NCBI GenBank assembly: GCA_029573975.1
Contig: JAKQBU010000513.1
Span: 1-15,488 of the forward strand
Direction: 5' to 3'
DNA: 15,488 nt
Origin: Planctomycetota bacterium
GTDB lineage: Bacteria > Planctomycetota > Phycisphaerae > Sedimentisphaerales > SM23-30
Below, in pieces: positions 1 to 7,513 of this stretch (within the stretch, counting starts at the first letter, position 1; each line of letters begins with the position of its first letter). The notes beneath the pieces were generated by a model that was not told the DNA's origin, made no database searches, and saw nothing but the letters and a program-made list of their open reading frames with translations. A program made the translations under genes and the position numbers.

Positions 1-1
1 C

Positions 2-925
2 CTTTCCAAGGAAACGGCTGATCTTTTCGGCGTACAGGCCGATCCGAAGGCCCGGTTTTTCGATGTGGGCGTCGGCGGCAAGGAACTTTTTCATGTGTCC
101 GAACCTTTGTATGTGGGTCTGGCTGGTTTTGAAACCTCGAATCCCCAGGCCGAGGCGGCATACCGATATCTGGGTCCGGGCCGCCTGCAGATCAAGACCC
201 AGTCCGCCGGCTTCCTGCAGGAAGCCCTCGATATCATCGGAATGCCGATGCTGATGGGTAGAATTGTCGTCCTGCATGCGGGGGCCACCAACGAGCTGGG
301 TTACTTTGCCGCCGAGGTCAGAGATCCGGGGGACTCCCGCCTCCCGAAAACGGCCTGCGAAATCCCTTTGCGGTTTGTCAAGTTTTTCCAGCTCGCCGAT
401 CCCAACAATATTCCGCCCCTTCCCACTCTCACTTGCAATCCGGTGATCGACCATATCCTTCTCACCTATCGCGATAAACAAACCAGGGGCGACTGGCTCC
501 TGGATACCGGGGCCACGGTCAGTTTTATGTCCGTTAAGCAGGCCCAGCTGCTGGGACTGGTCGATGAAAAAGGCACCCCCTTGAAAAAGCCTGATTTCTC
601 CTTGCCGATGGGCGGGATAGGAAACATGGTTCAGATCCCCGGCTTTGAGATTGACCGGCTCGCCGTTCCCACCTCTGCCGGAAGTCATCTGGTCTTTACC
701 AAAGCCCGGATCGGCGTTCATGATATCGAGTATTTTGATGAGGAAAAAGGCCAGCGGGCGGTCCTGGACGGCGTTTTCGGCAGTAATTTTCTCTGTGCCT
801 CCGCGAAAATGGAGGGACTGCTGCCTTCCGAAATCGGCCAAACCGTATTTAACTACATCGTGCTGGATCTGCAAAAGGGACTGATCGGTTTTAACCTGAC
901 CAGCAATTCGCCTGCCTCTCCTTAA
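2..925 (+). CDS. retropepsin-like aspartic protease, two-lobed, 5' partial
   Basis: The frame is open from base 2 to the TAA at 923-925 (307 visible residues), so the start lies left of the window. The motif LLDTGA, with the catalytic Asp at visible residue 168 (bases 503-505), is the active-site signature of clan AA retropepsin-like aspartic proteases. It is followed by the usual second-half elements: a glycine-rich flap-like segment (about 200-213) and LDGVFGSNFL (about 255-264). The first ~110 visible residues look like the remainder of another such lobe. LSKETADLFG at residue 1 parallels MSVKQAQLLG after the DTGA, and DIIGMPML at 77-84 parallels DGVFGSNFL. The gene therefore probably encodes two fused lobes, with the first DTG just outside the window. 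The family performs peptide-bond hydrolysis, but the substrate is unknown and no membrane segment is seen in this part. The family call is firm; the tandem-lobe reading is inference. Confidence 0.8.
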   Translation, partial: LSKETADLFGVQADPKARFFDVGVGGKELFHVSEPLYVGLAGFETSNPQAEAAYRYLGPGRLQIKTQSAGFLQEALDIIGMPMLMGRIVVLHAGATNELGYFAAEVRDPGDSRLPKTACEIPLRFVKFFQLADPNNIPPLPTLTCNPVIDHILLTYRDKQTRGDWLLDTGATVSFMSVKQAQLLGLVDEKGTPLKKPDFSLPMGGIGNMVQIPGFEIDRLAVPTSAGSHLVFTKARIGVHDIEYFDEEKGQRAVLDGVFGSNFLCASAKMEGLLPSEIGQTVFNYIVLDLQKGLIGFNLTSNSPASP

Positions 926-1031
926 CCGGCGGAACCAATGAAAATTTCACGATGCGAATGACCAGAGCTACCATACAAAAACAGGCGAAAAATGATCATT
1001 CATAAACTCATATCTCAAAGGGGATTAGAAC

Positions 1032-1103
1032 TGGGCCTACTTGGATTCGAACCAAGGACCAATGGATTATGAGTCCACTGCTCTACCGCTGAGCTACAGG
1101 CCC
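1032..1103 (-). tRNA. tRNA with anticodon CAT (tRNA-Ile2 or elongator tRNA-Met)
   Basis: The 72-nt minus-strand cloverleaf folds completely. It has a 7-bp acceptor stem (GGGCCTG with TAGGCCC, last pair G-U), a 4-bp D stem GCTC/GAGC, an anticodon stem GTGGA/TCCAT around loop CTCATAA, a 5-nt variable loop, and a T arm CTTGG-TTCGAAT-CCAAG. The discriminator base is A, and CCA is not encoded. The anticodon CAT serves elongator Met, initiator Met or lysidine-modified Ile2. A fully paired first acceptor base pair argues against initiator. The GGGCCTG acceptor start and A73 resemble bacterial tRNA-Ile, so Ile2 (TilS substrate) is favoured, but elongator Met cannot be excluded by eye. It lies downstream of the serine hydrolase on the same strand, beyond that gene's terminator. 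Confidence 0.93.
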
Positions 1104-1319
1104 AACCTGTTATCAATCAAATACTTACACGATTGCCTGGGAAAGCCTCTTCCGGAACGCCGCCGGCCCCGCAAACCCATCGGATAAAACGACTTATGCG
1201 TATCCTTTCCGTTCCGGTTATCCGTCAAGGGCAATCCTCAGCCGAAAAACACTTTCTGCCAAACTCCCCCCAACTTTACCGCCAACAGGCCGATTTGGCA
1301 AGAAAATTTACCCGCTCCC

Positions 1320-1345
1320 AAAAAGGGTACCAAACCCGCGTACCC
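1320..1345 (-). terminator. intrinsic terminator of the serine hydrolase gene
   Basis: Read on the minus strand, the base next to the TGA stop (1346-1348) begins GGGTAC (1345-1340). A 9-nt loop follows, then GTACCC (1330-1325) and five T (1324-1320). This is a perfect 6-bp stem with a short U tract, directly abutting the stop codon. Confidence 0.7.
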
Positions 1346-2560
1346 TCACAATCCCGGCCTCTTCTCCGCCAGGGCTTGCGCGATGATCTCCGCCACCCGC
1401 ACCCGCAGCGGCTGGACCTTGCCCTCATCGTGCGGATGAACCCGGTTCGTCAAAAGTATCAGATAGATCCCATGAATCGGATCGCACATCACCTCCGTAC
1501 CGGTATAACCCGTATGCCCGAAACAGCGCTTGCCGGCCTCTTCATCCTTTAGCCACGAATAGTCGCGCGGAAACTCAAAACCATAGGCCTGATTCCCCTC
1601 CTGGGGCCGCGTCAGCAGCTCCACCGCCTCCCCGCTCAGAATTCGCACACCCCCATACGTCCCCCCCTGCAAAAGCATCCGGCAGTAATTCGCCAAGTCC
1701 GCCGCCCTGCTGAACAGCCCCGCATTCCCGCAGATGCCCCCGCTTAGCTGCGCCAGCGGATCATGCACCCATCCCCGCCGCAGGCGCCCCTCGTACATCT
1801 GCGTAGCGGCAATGTCGTTTTCCCATTCCCGCGGCGGAGTATAGGCGGTGCGGTTCATCCCCAGCGGCTGAAAAATAGCTTCCTGCGCAAACTGCGCCAT
1901 ATTATGGCCGCTGACCACCTCCACGATCTTCCCCAGAACAATATACCCCAGGCAGCTATAGCGCCGGGTCTCCCCCGGCTCGCTCAGGGCCTTCAAGCCG
2001 CAGATTTTCTCGATTACCCGGTCCGGGCAGCTCTCCCCGTACTGCTTCTTCAACTCGGCCGCATTGGTATAGGCCGGCAAACCCGACGTATGGCCCAGCA
2101 GATGCCGGATCTGCGCCTTCTCCTTCCCGTTCACCGCAAACGCCGGCAGATACCGCCCAACCGGGTCCTCCAACCCGATCTTCCCCCGGTCCCGCAAAAT
2201 CAAAATGGCCGTCGCCGTACCCACCGGCTTGGACACCGACGCCAGATCAAAGATCGTATCCGGACTCATCGGTTCGCGATACGGCTCCACCACCTCAAAA
2301 CCGAAAGCCTTATGGTAGAGAATTTCCTCCCCCTGCCCCACCAGCACCACCGCCCCCGGAATATTCCCCTTTTCCATTTCCTCCCTCACCGCCGCCTCGA
2401 TCCCGCTCAATTGCCCAGCCTCGATCCCCCCGCCAAAGGCCGCCGGCCCCCACCCCCCGCCGATAAACGCCGCCAGCAACCACAGAAAAATCAACCCGAC
2501 TGGATACATACCTTCTGCAGCCAATTGGATTCGGCAGTCTTTCTCGGCAATTTCTAACAT
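1346..2560 (-). CDS. secreted serine hydrolase, beta-lactamase (class C) fold
   Basis: This 404-residue protein has penicillin-binding/class C beta-lactamase-fold motifs in order. SVSK (residues 108-111) is the SxxK nucleophile motif. LLGHTSGLP spans 154-162. YSC at 201-203 stands where YxN or YSD is usual, and HTG at 349-351 stands where KTG is found in true beta-lactamases. The HTG form and the SGGICGNAGLFS segment (273-284) match the esterase/peptidase-like branch rather than an antibiotic resistance enzyme. MYPVGLIFLWLLAAF from Met18 is a hydrophobic export signal, so Met18 (codon 2507-2509) is an alternative start that would put the signal at the very N-terminus. The ATG at 2558-2560 is kept because neither start has a well-spaced ribosome binding site. 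The likely location is periplasmic or membrane-anchored. Substrate is unknown; a cell-wall peptide or ester is a guess. A terminator follows the stop codon. Confidence 0.85.
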   Translation of the reverse strand: MLEIAEKDCRIQLAAEGMYPVGLIFLWLLAAFIGGGWGPAAFGGGIEAGQLSGIEAAVREEMEKGNIPGAVVLVGQGEEILYHKAFGFEVVEPYREPMSPDTIFDLASVSKPVGTATAILILRDRGKIGLEDPVGRYLPAFAVNGKEKAQIRHLLGHTSGLPAYTNAAELKKQYGESCPDRVIEKICGLKALSEPGETRRYSCLGYIVLGKIVEVVSGHNMAQFAQEAIFQPLGMNRTAYTPPREWENDIAATQMYEGRLRRGWVHDPLAQLSGGICGNAGLFSRAADLANYCRMLLQGGTYGGVRILSGEAVELLTRPQEGNQAYGFEFPRDYSWLKDEEAGKRCFGHTGYTGTEVMCDPIHGIYLILLTNRVHPHDEGKVQPLRVRVAEIIAQALAEKRPGL

Positions 2561-2860
2561 AATACAGCTCTCTGCCTGCTCTTCAACTCTCGCACCGCAA
2601 CACTATAATACAGGAATGTTGGGTCAAAAACCATCATTTCCCCCCGGTTCACCCTCCCTCCCCAATCCCGATTTTTACTATTTGAATTCCCCTCTCTGCC
2701 TTGATAAGATGATAAAGACAGAAAACGCTCATAAATTGACGGAACCGCCAAAAGTCGATATAGACTTCCAAAAACGGCTCTGGCTTCCCATTAACAAGGG
2801 GACGACGAGCTTTTGACGCTGGCGTCTAAATTGGAAATCCTTCTCCCAAGGAAACATACC
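2561..2860. other. divergent intergenic region between serine hydrolase and beta-helix genes
   Basis: These 300 bases contain no credible gene. They hold the promoter candidate for the rightward beta-helix gene (2736-2764) and its ribosome binding site. The leftward promoter should lie in 2570-2640. There the minus strand reads TTGACC, 14 nt, then TATAGT, which is too closely spaced for a confident sigma70 call. Confidence 0.5.
2736..2764 (+). promoter_or_regulatory. sigma70-like promoter candidate for the beta-helix gene
   Basis: TTGACG (2736-2741), a 17-nt spacer, then TATAGA (2759-2764). The match to the consensus is 5/6 and 4/6 with ideal spacing. It lies about 95 nt upstream of the start codon at 2861, in an otherwise gene-free divergent spacer. 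Confidence 0.45.
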
Positions 2861-4990
2861 ATGATGCGATCAACCATTCTGCTATCAATCGTGTTATTGG
2901 CAACCGTTTTTCAGCCCCTTTTCGCAAACTCCACCACCCCGCCCCCAGCCGATTTCTATGTCGCCGCCACCGGCAGCGACTCCTGGTCCGGCCGGCTGGC
3001 TGAGCCGACACCGGATAAAACCGACGGCCCCTTCCAAACCCTGGAACGTGCCCGCGACGAAGTCCGTAAACGCAAGGCCGCCGGCGTCCCCGCCGAAAAA
3101 TCTTTCACCGTCGTCGTCCGCGGCGGTGCGTATTCCCTCAGCCAGACCTTCCAGCTCGACTCCCAGGATTCCGGCACCCCCCAGGCCCCCGCCCTCTACC
3201 TTGCCTGCCCCAACGAAACCGTTATCCTCTCCGGCGGTCCAGCCATCCCGCCGGATGCCTTCCACCCGGTCACGGACGCCGCCATCCTCGACCGTCTCGA
3301 CCCCGCCGACCGCTCCCAGGTCCTGCAAGCCGCCCTGCAGCCGCTCGGTATCACCGGTCTGGAACCTTTCCCCGTCAAATTCCAGGGCATCCCAGCCGCA
3401 CCCGAACTATTCTTCAACAACCAGCGCATGACCCTCGCCCGCTGGCCCAACGACGGCTGGGCCACCATCGCCAAAATTATCGACAGCGGCGCTAATCCCC
3501 GCGAAGGCGACCCGGCTACCAATGGCGGCATCTTCGAATATGCCGGCGACCGCCCCAACCGCTGGAACACCCAGAGCGGCCTCTGGCTCCACGGCTACTG
3601 GTGCTTCGACTGGTACGCCGAATCCATCCAGATCAAAACCATCGACACCGAAAAACACCAGATCACCCTGGCCGCCCCCTCCGTCTATAGCATCAAACAG
3701 GGCAACCCTTCCCCGCGCCGCTTCTACGCCCTGAACCTGCTCGAAGAACTCGACTCGCCCGGCGAATACTTCATCGACCGCACCGCCAGCCTGCTTTACT
3801 TCTGGCCGCCCGAATCCCTGGCCAGCGCCCGGATTGTACTTTCCACCCTGAAAACCCCCCTCATCGCCGTCCGGGATGCCTCCGACCTGATCCTCCGCGG
3901 TTTTATCATCGAGGCCACCCTTGGCAACGGCATCGAGGTCAGCGGCGGCAGCCGTGTCGCTATCCAGGCCTGCGAAATCCGCAACACCCGCGAACTCGGC
4001 ATCAGCGTCTCCGGCGGTACCGCTCACAAAGTCGAGGCCTGCGACATCCACGACACCGGCACCGGCGGCATCAACCTCTCCGGCGGCGACCGCAAAACCC
4101 TCACCCCCGCCGGCCACGAGGCCCTCAACAACCACATCTGGCGATTCTCCATCCACAAGCTGACCTACTCCAACGCCCTGTTCCTCCAGGGTGTCGGCAA
4201 CCGCGCCGCCCACAACCTCATTCACGACGCCCCGCACCAGGCCATCGCCATCGGCGGCAACGACCACATCTTCGAGTACAACATCATCCACCACGTCTGC
4301 ATGGAAACCGACGACTGCGGCGCCTGCTACAAGGGCCGCAACCCCTCCTGCCGCGGCAACCTCATCCGCTACAACTTCTGGTATGACATCGGCAGCCCGA
4401 TGGGCCACGGCAACGCGGCTGTGTACTTCGACGACGGCGACGGCGGCGATATCGTTTTCGGCAATGTCTTCCTTCGCTGCGGGGATCCGGGCCGCGTCTC
4501 CTTCGGCACCGTCTTCTCCCACGGCGGCCACGACCTGCTGGCCGAGAACAACATCTTCATCGACTGCAAACGTGCCCTCGGCTCCGCCCCCTGGAACGAT
4601 GCCCTTTGGCAGGAAACCCTCCGCGGCGGCCAGGATTGCTTCTGGCAGGAAAAACTCCTCCAGGAAGTGGACATCACCAAACCCCCTTATACCACCCATT
4701 ATCCCTCTCTGGTCGGCTTCCTGGATTTCCAGCCCGGCCAGCCGCGTCTTAGCCGGGCCAGTAACAACGTCTTCGTCAACTGCACGGAAATCAAAAGCGG
4801 AAACTGGCAGGTCGATCCCGAATCCAACTGGTCCGCCGACCACGACCCCGGCTTCGTGAACGCCCCCGAAAACAACTTCCTCCTCCAACCCGGCTCCGAA
4901 ATCTTCACCCACCTGCCCGCCTTCCAGCCCATCCCCTTCGATCAGATCGGCCTCATCAAAGACTCCCTCCGCCCCAATTCAAATCCATAA
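2861..4990 (+). CDS. secreted right-handed parallel beta-helix protein, possibly GH141-like
   Basis: The protein is 709 residues. The start is set at ATG 2861 because AAGGA (2848-2852) lies 8 nt upstream and the product then begins with a classical signal peptide (MMRSTILLSIVLLATVFQPLFA). The frame is open further upstream to a TTG at 2813, but that would bury the signal. After the signal comes DFYVAATGSDSWSG, the usual opening of secreted pectate-lyase-like beta-helix proteins, then PFQTLERARDEVRK. From about residue 330 there are repeated beta-helix coils (NGIEVSGGSRVAIQACEI, GINLSGG, NLIHDAPHQAIAIGG). The segment ETDDCGACYKGRNPSCRGN and the preceding coils resemble proteins annotated as GH141 or pectate-lyase-like. 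The likely role is plant or algal polysaccharide attack outside the cytoplasm. Family membership and substrate are inferred; the beta-helix call is firm. Confidence 0.82.
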   Translation: MMRSTILLSIVLLATVFQPLFANSTTPPPADFYVAATGSDSWSGRLAEPTPDKTDGPFQTLERARDEVRKRKAAGVPAEKSFTVVVRGGAYSLSQTFQLDSQDSGTPQAPALYLACPNETVILSGGPAIPPDAFHPVTDAAILDRLDPADRSQVLQAALQPLGITGLEPFPVKFQGIPAAPELFFNNQRMTLARWPNDGWATIAKIIDSGANPREGDPATNGGIFEYAGDRPNRWNTQSGLWLHGYWCFDWYAESIQIKTIDTEKHQITLAAPSVYSIKQGNPSPRRFYALNLLEELDSPGEYFIDRTASLLYFWPPESLASARIVLSTLKTPLIAVRDASDLILRGFIIEATLGNGIEVSGGSRVAIQACEIRNTRELGISVSGGTAHKVEACDIHDTGTGGINLSGGDRKTLTPAGHEALNNHIWRFSIHKLTYSNALFLQGVGNRAAHNLIHDAPHQAIAIGGNDHIFEYNIIHHVCMETDDCGACYKGRNPSCRGNLIRYNFWYDIGSPMGHGNAAVYFDDGDGGDIVFGNVFLRCGDPGRVSFGTVFSHGGHDLLAENNIFIDCKRALGSAPWNDALWQETLRGGQDCFWQEKLLQEVDITKPPYTTHYPSLVGFLDFQPGQPRLSRASNNVFVNCTEIKSGNWQVDPESNWSADHDPGFVNAPENNFLLQPGSEIFTHLPAFQPIPFDQIGLIKDSLRPNSNP

Positions 4991-5191
4991 TTTTTTCCAA
5001 CGAACCCAAACCATTTCCTGTCGTATTATATCTGGTAACCGTCACTACAATATAAGGAGACACAACAATTTTATTCTCTAAATCCTGAATTTGTCTTTCC
5101 TTTCCGCCTTATTGTCAGGTAGAATGTGGCGGAAATAGGGAATGGTCGTGTATGTAAAACTTTCTTCAATATGGAGGGACTGCAATCTCCC

Positions 5192-6565
5192 ATGAAAGTC
5201 AAATTCATCTTGCCGGCACTGACAGAAGCCAAGGGCAAATACTGGCGCCCCATCAAGTATTCTCTCTTTCCCCCGCTGGGCCTTGCCACCCTGGCCGGCT
5301 ATCTGGATACCAGCGACCAGGCCAAAATCATCGATGAACATGTCGAATCGGTAAATCTCGACGACTACCCGGACCTGGTTGCCATCGAAGTGTATATCAC
5401 CTCCGCCCAACGCGCCTATGCTATCGCCGATCACTACCGAAAAAAAGGTGTATATGTTATCCTGGGAGGTCTTCATGTCACCGCTTTACCCCGGGAAGCT
5501 GCCCGACATGCTGACACCATCGTCCTCGGCCCTGCCGAAGAAGCCTGGGCCCGCTTTCTGCATGACTTCCGCCGCCGCCAGCCGAAACCCTTATATCAAT
5601 CCGTCACCCGAACCCTGGAGCATCTCCCCCCCATCCGCCGGGACCTGATCAAACGGAAAAACTACCTGGTCCCTAATTCCATCGTCGTCTCCCGCGGCTG
5701 CCCGCACTCCTGCGATTTCTGCTACAAGGATTCCTTTTTCCGCGGCGGCCGCTCCTTTTACACCTACACCCTCGATCAGGCAATGAAGGAAATCCAATCC
5801 CTGCCGGGCCGCCACTTGTTTTTCCTGGATGACAATATCTTCGGCAGTCCTCGCTTCGCTCACGATCTCTTCCGCGAAATGATCGGTTTCCAGCGCCTCT
5901 GGCAGGGTGCCGCCACCGTCGAAGCCATCAAAAACCAGTCCCTCCTCAAAACCGCAGCCGCTTCCGGCCTGCGCAGCCTCTTCATCGGTTTTGAATCGCT
6001 GAACCAGGAAGCCTTGCGCAACCACAATAAACACCACAACAAAATCGCGGACTACGAAGCGGTAATCCAACGCCTCCACGATCTGGGTATTATGATCAAC
6101 GCCAGCTTCGTCTTTGGCCTGGAGGAAGACAATCCTTCCGTATTTGAAACCACCGTCGAATGGGCCGTCAAAAATGGTATCGAAACCGCCACCTTCCATA
6201 TCCTGACCCCTTATCCCGGCACCGCCCTGTACGACCGCTACCTCGCCGCCGGCCGCATCCGGACCAGCGACTGGAACCTCTACGACACCCGCCACACCGT
6301 CTTCCAGCATCCCCTCATGTCCGCCGCCCAAATTGAAGACGGCTACTGGCAGGCCTACCGGCAATTCTACTCCTGGAACTCGATCCTCCGCAGCGTCAGC
6401 CGCAACACCGGCCTCCTCAACCGCTTCCGCCACCTGATCTACACCGGCGCCTGGAAAAAATGCGAATGGCTCTGGGCCGCCGTCATTCACCTCAAAAAAC
6501 TCGATATCGCCATCCCCATCCTCGAAACCGTCTTGAAAGGAAAACATCAATCAGAACTCAAGTAG
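5192..6565 (+). CDS. cobalamin-binding radical SAM enzyme (class B type)
   Basis: The 457-residue product begins MKVKFILPAL and has the two-part architecture of B12-binding radical SAM enzymes. The N-terminal Rossmann-like domain (about 1-130) contains PPLGLATLAGYL and VILGGLHVTALP. The radical SAM barrel follows, with SRGCPHSCDFC placing the 4Fe-4S ligands at Cys170, Cys174 and Cys177. The later stretch GLRSLFIGFESLNQEAL fits the same fold. The start at 5192 is preferred because GGAGGG (5173-5178) lies upstream, although the 13-nt spacing is long; ATG 5171 and GTG 5126 are possible alternatives in frame. The reaction is unknown: relatives methylate unactivated carbons or perform rearrangements on lipids, tetrapyrroles or natural products. 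No substrate-defining partner gene is adjacent. It converges on the leftward 262-residue gene. Confidence 0.88.
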   Translation: MKVKFILPALTEAKGKYWRPIKYSLFPPLGLATLAGYLDTSDQAKIIDEHVESVNLDDYPDLVAIEVYITSAQRAYAIADHYRKKGVYVILGGLHVTALPREAARHADTIVLGPAEEAWARFLHDFRRRQPKPLYQSVTRTLEHLPPIRRDLIKRKNYLVPNSIVVSRGCPHSCDFCYKDSFFRGGRSFYTYTLDQAMKEIQSLPGRHLFFLDDNIFGSPRFAHDLFREMIGFQRLWQGAATVEAIKNQSLLKTAAASGLRSLFIGFESLNQEALRNHNKHHNKIADYEAVIQRLHDLGIMINASFVFGLEEDNPSVFETTVEWAVKNGIETATFHILTPYPGTALYDRYLAAGRIRTSDWNLYDTRHTVFQHPLMSAAQIEDGYWQAYRQFYSWNSILRSVSRNTGLLNRFRHLIYTGAWKKCEWLWAAVIHLKKLDIAIPILETVLKGKHQSELK

Positions 6566-6566
6566 G

Positions 6567-6654
6567 GTCGGCAACTTGCTTGCCGACGCGGTTCCCGCCA
6601 GACCACCAAATCCCATTCCTTCTGTTCCTTTCTTTGTTTGCTTCGTCTTCTTTG
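6567..6654 (+). repeat. hairpin plus pyrimidine-rich repeat, copy 1
   Basis: One base after the radical SAM stop codon there is a perfect hairpin, GTCGGCAA (6567-6574), loop CTTGC, TTGCCGAC (6580-6587). Forty nt later comes the tract CTTTCTTTGTTTGCTTCGT (6628-6646), continuing CTTCTTTG. The 19-nt tract recurs exactly at 7790-7808, behind a related hairpin, in the same orientation. The hairpin could also act as a transcription stop for the upstream gene, although no U run follows it directly. Confidence 0.6.
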
Positions 6655-6724
6655 GCATTTTCCCACTTCTGCCCTCGCTGATCGAATTGCCATCTTCCCG
6701 TATCGCATGGCATGATACCTGCCG

Positions 6725-7513
6725 TCATGGTTTAGGCTCCTTCATCAAATCCGCAATCCATTCTTCAAAGAAAAAGGGATAGATATTGAGCTTGAGTGCT
6801 TCCCCCGGTAAAGCACAGCCTTCCTTGGAAAGCCCTTTTTGCAGATTTTCCTTTTCGCGGGGGAATTCTTCTTCCAGCTTTTTAGTTAATGCCTTCGCCA
6901 GTTTTCGCAACCTGGTTTTTTTCTTCTCTTCTCTCAGATCTCCAGGGATGTCGGCCGCTCGAAAATAACGGCGCACCTGTTCTACGTTTGGGTTCGACTC
7001 CTTAAATAGATCTTGCAGGTGCGAGGGGATCGTTTCCGGAAATAACTGGTTGCGGTACTGGATCTTTCCCAATTCATCAAAGGTGTAGTGAAGAAAAGGG
7101 TCGAAAAAATAAACCGCCGGGGAATAGTCGTTGCGCAAATCAACCAGGTAGGGTTGCAAACCCTCCAGCGGTCTGGAACCGTTCAAAAATCCGACCGGCC
7201 CATGCCCGATTAATACGGTATTACAGAACAAATTAAAATCCGCCCGGTTATAACGCACCACCTTGTTGTAAACATCCCGAAGCCTTGCCAGGGTTTCCAT
7301 ACGCACATCGATAATAATCACACGAGCCTTTGTCGTATCGGGAACCAGCCGTTCGATATCGTCCACCGCGATGGCGGCCTTGTTTCCCGGAACCATGATT
7401 TCGACCGATTCGAATCCCGGATACGTATGAATCCGTTCATAAATATCCGTTGCCAGGACAGGATCCATCGACAGAACATGGATCATTTCTTTTCTGTTCT
7501 GATAGTGCAGCAT
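6725..7513 (-). CDS. protein of unknown family, possible receiver-like N-terminus
   Basis: I do not recognise this 262-residue protein. The ATG at 7511-7513 is supported by AGAGGG, 8 nt upstream on the minus strand (7522-7527). The first ~110 residues alternate short hydrophobic strands (MIHVLSMDP, VEIMVPG, RVIIIDVRM, TVLIGHGPVGFL) with amphipathic helices. This suggests a small alpha/beta fold, loosely like a response-regulator receiver, but the acidic pocket and conserved Lys cannot be assigned with confidence. A middle part rich in aromatic residues (YSPAVYFFDPFLHYTFDEL) is followed by a strongly basic, probably helical stretch (about 195-230, rich in Lys, Arg and Glu) and an acidic/aromatic tail. 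No signal peptide or membrane segment is seen, so it is probably cytoplasmic. The gene appears less C-rich than its neighbours and is monocistronic. It lies between two copies of the hairpin/pyrimidine repeat. Confidence 0.75.
   Translation of the reverse strand: MLHYQNRKEMIHVLSMDPVLATDIYERIHTYPGFESVEIMVPGNKAAIAVDDIERLVPDTTKARVIIIDVRMETLARLRDVYNKVVRYNRADFNLFCNTVLIGHGPVGFLNGSRPLEGLQPYLVDLRNDYSPAVYFFDPFLHYTFDELGKIQYRNQLFPETIPSHLQDLFKESNPNVEQVRRYFRAADIPGDLREEKKKTRLRKLAKALTKKLEEEFPREKENLQKGLSKEGCALPGEALKLNIYPFFFEEWIADLMKEPKP

Noticed and set aside
1133..2557. Plus-strand open frames (1133-1552 and 1763-2557) across the serine hydrolase gene
   Set aside because: They are rich in Pro, Arg, His and Gln as expected from reading a GC-rich gene backwards, have no motif, and overlap the well-supported minus-strand hydrolase.
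2813..2860. Upstream TTG start for the beta-helix protein
   Set aside because: It would place 16 residues before a classical signal peptide. ATG 2861 has AAGGA 8 nt upstream.
3407..4912. A 501-codon open frame on the minus strand opposite the beta-helix gene
   Set aside because: It is low-complexity in Val, Ala, Gly, Asp and Glu, mirrors the C-rich codon pattern of the real gene, and has no recognisable domain. The plus-strand gene has a signal peptide, ribosome binding site and clear beta-helix coils.
5046..5060. TACAATATAAGGAGA as promoter plus ribosome binding site of a small leader gene before the first radical SAM gene
   Set aside because: No -35 element lies at a usual distance, and no ATG, GTG or TTG follows at ribosome-binding spacing in a useful frame.
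6700..6718. GTATCGCATGGCATGATAC inverted repeat downstream of the 262-residue gene as a terminator
   Set aside because: The stem is only about 5 bp and no T tract follows on the minus strand.
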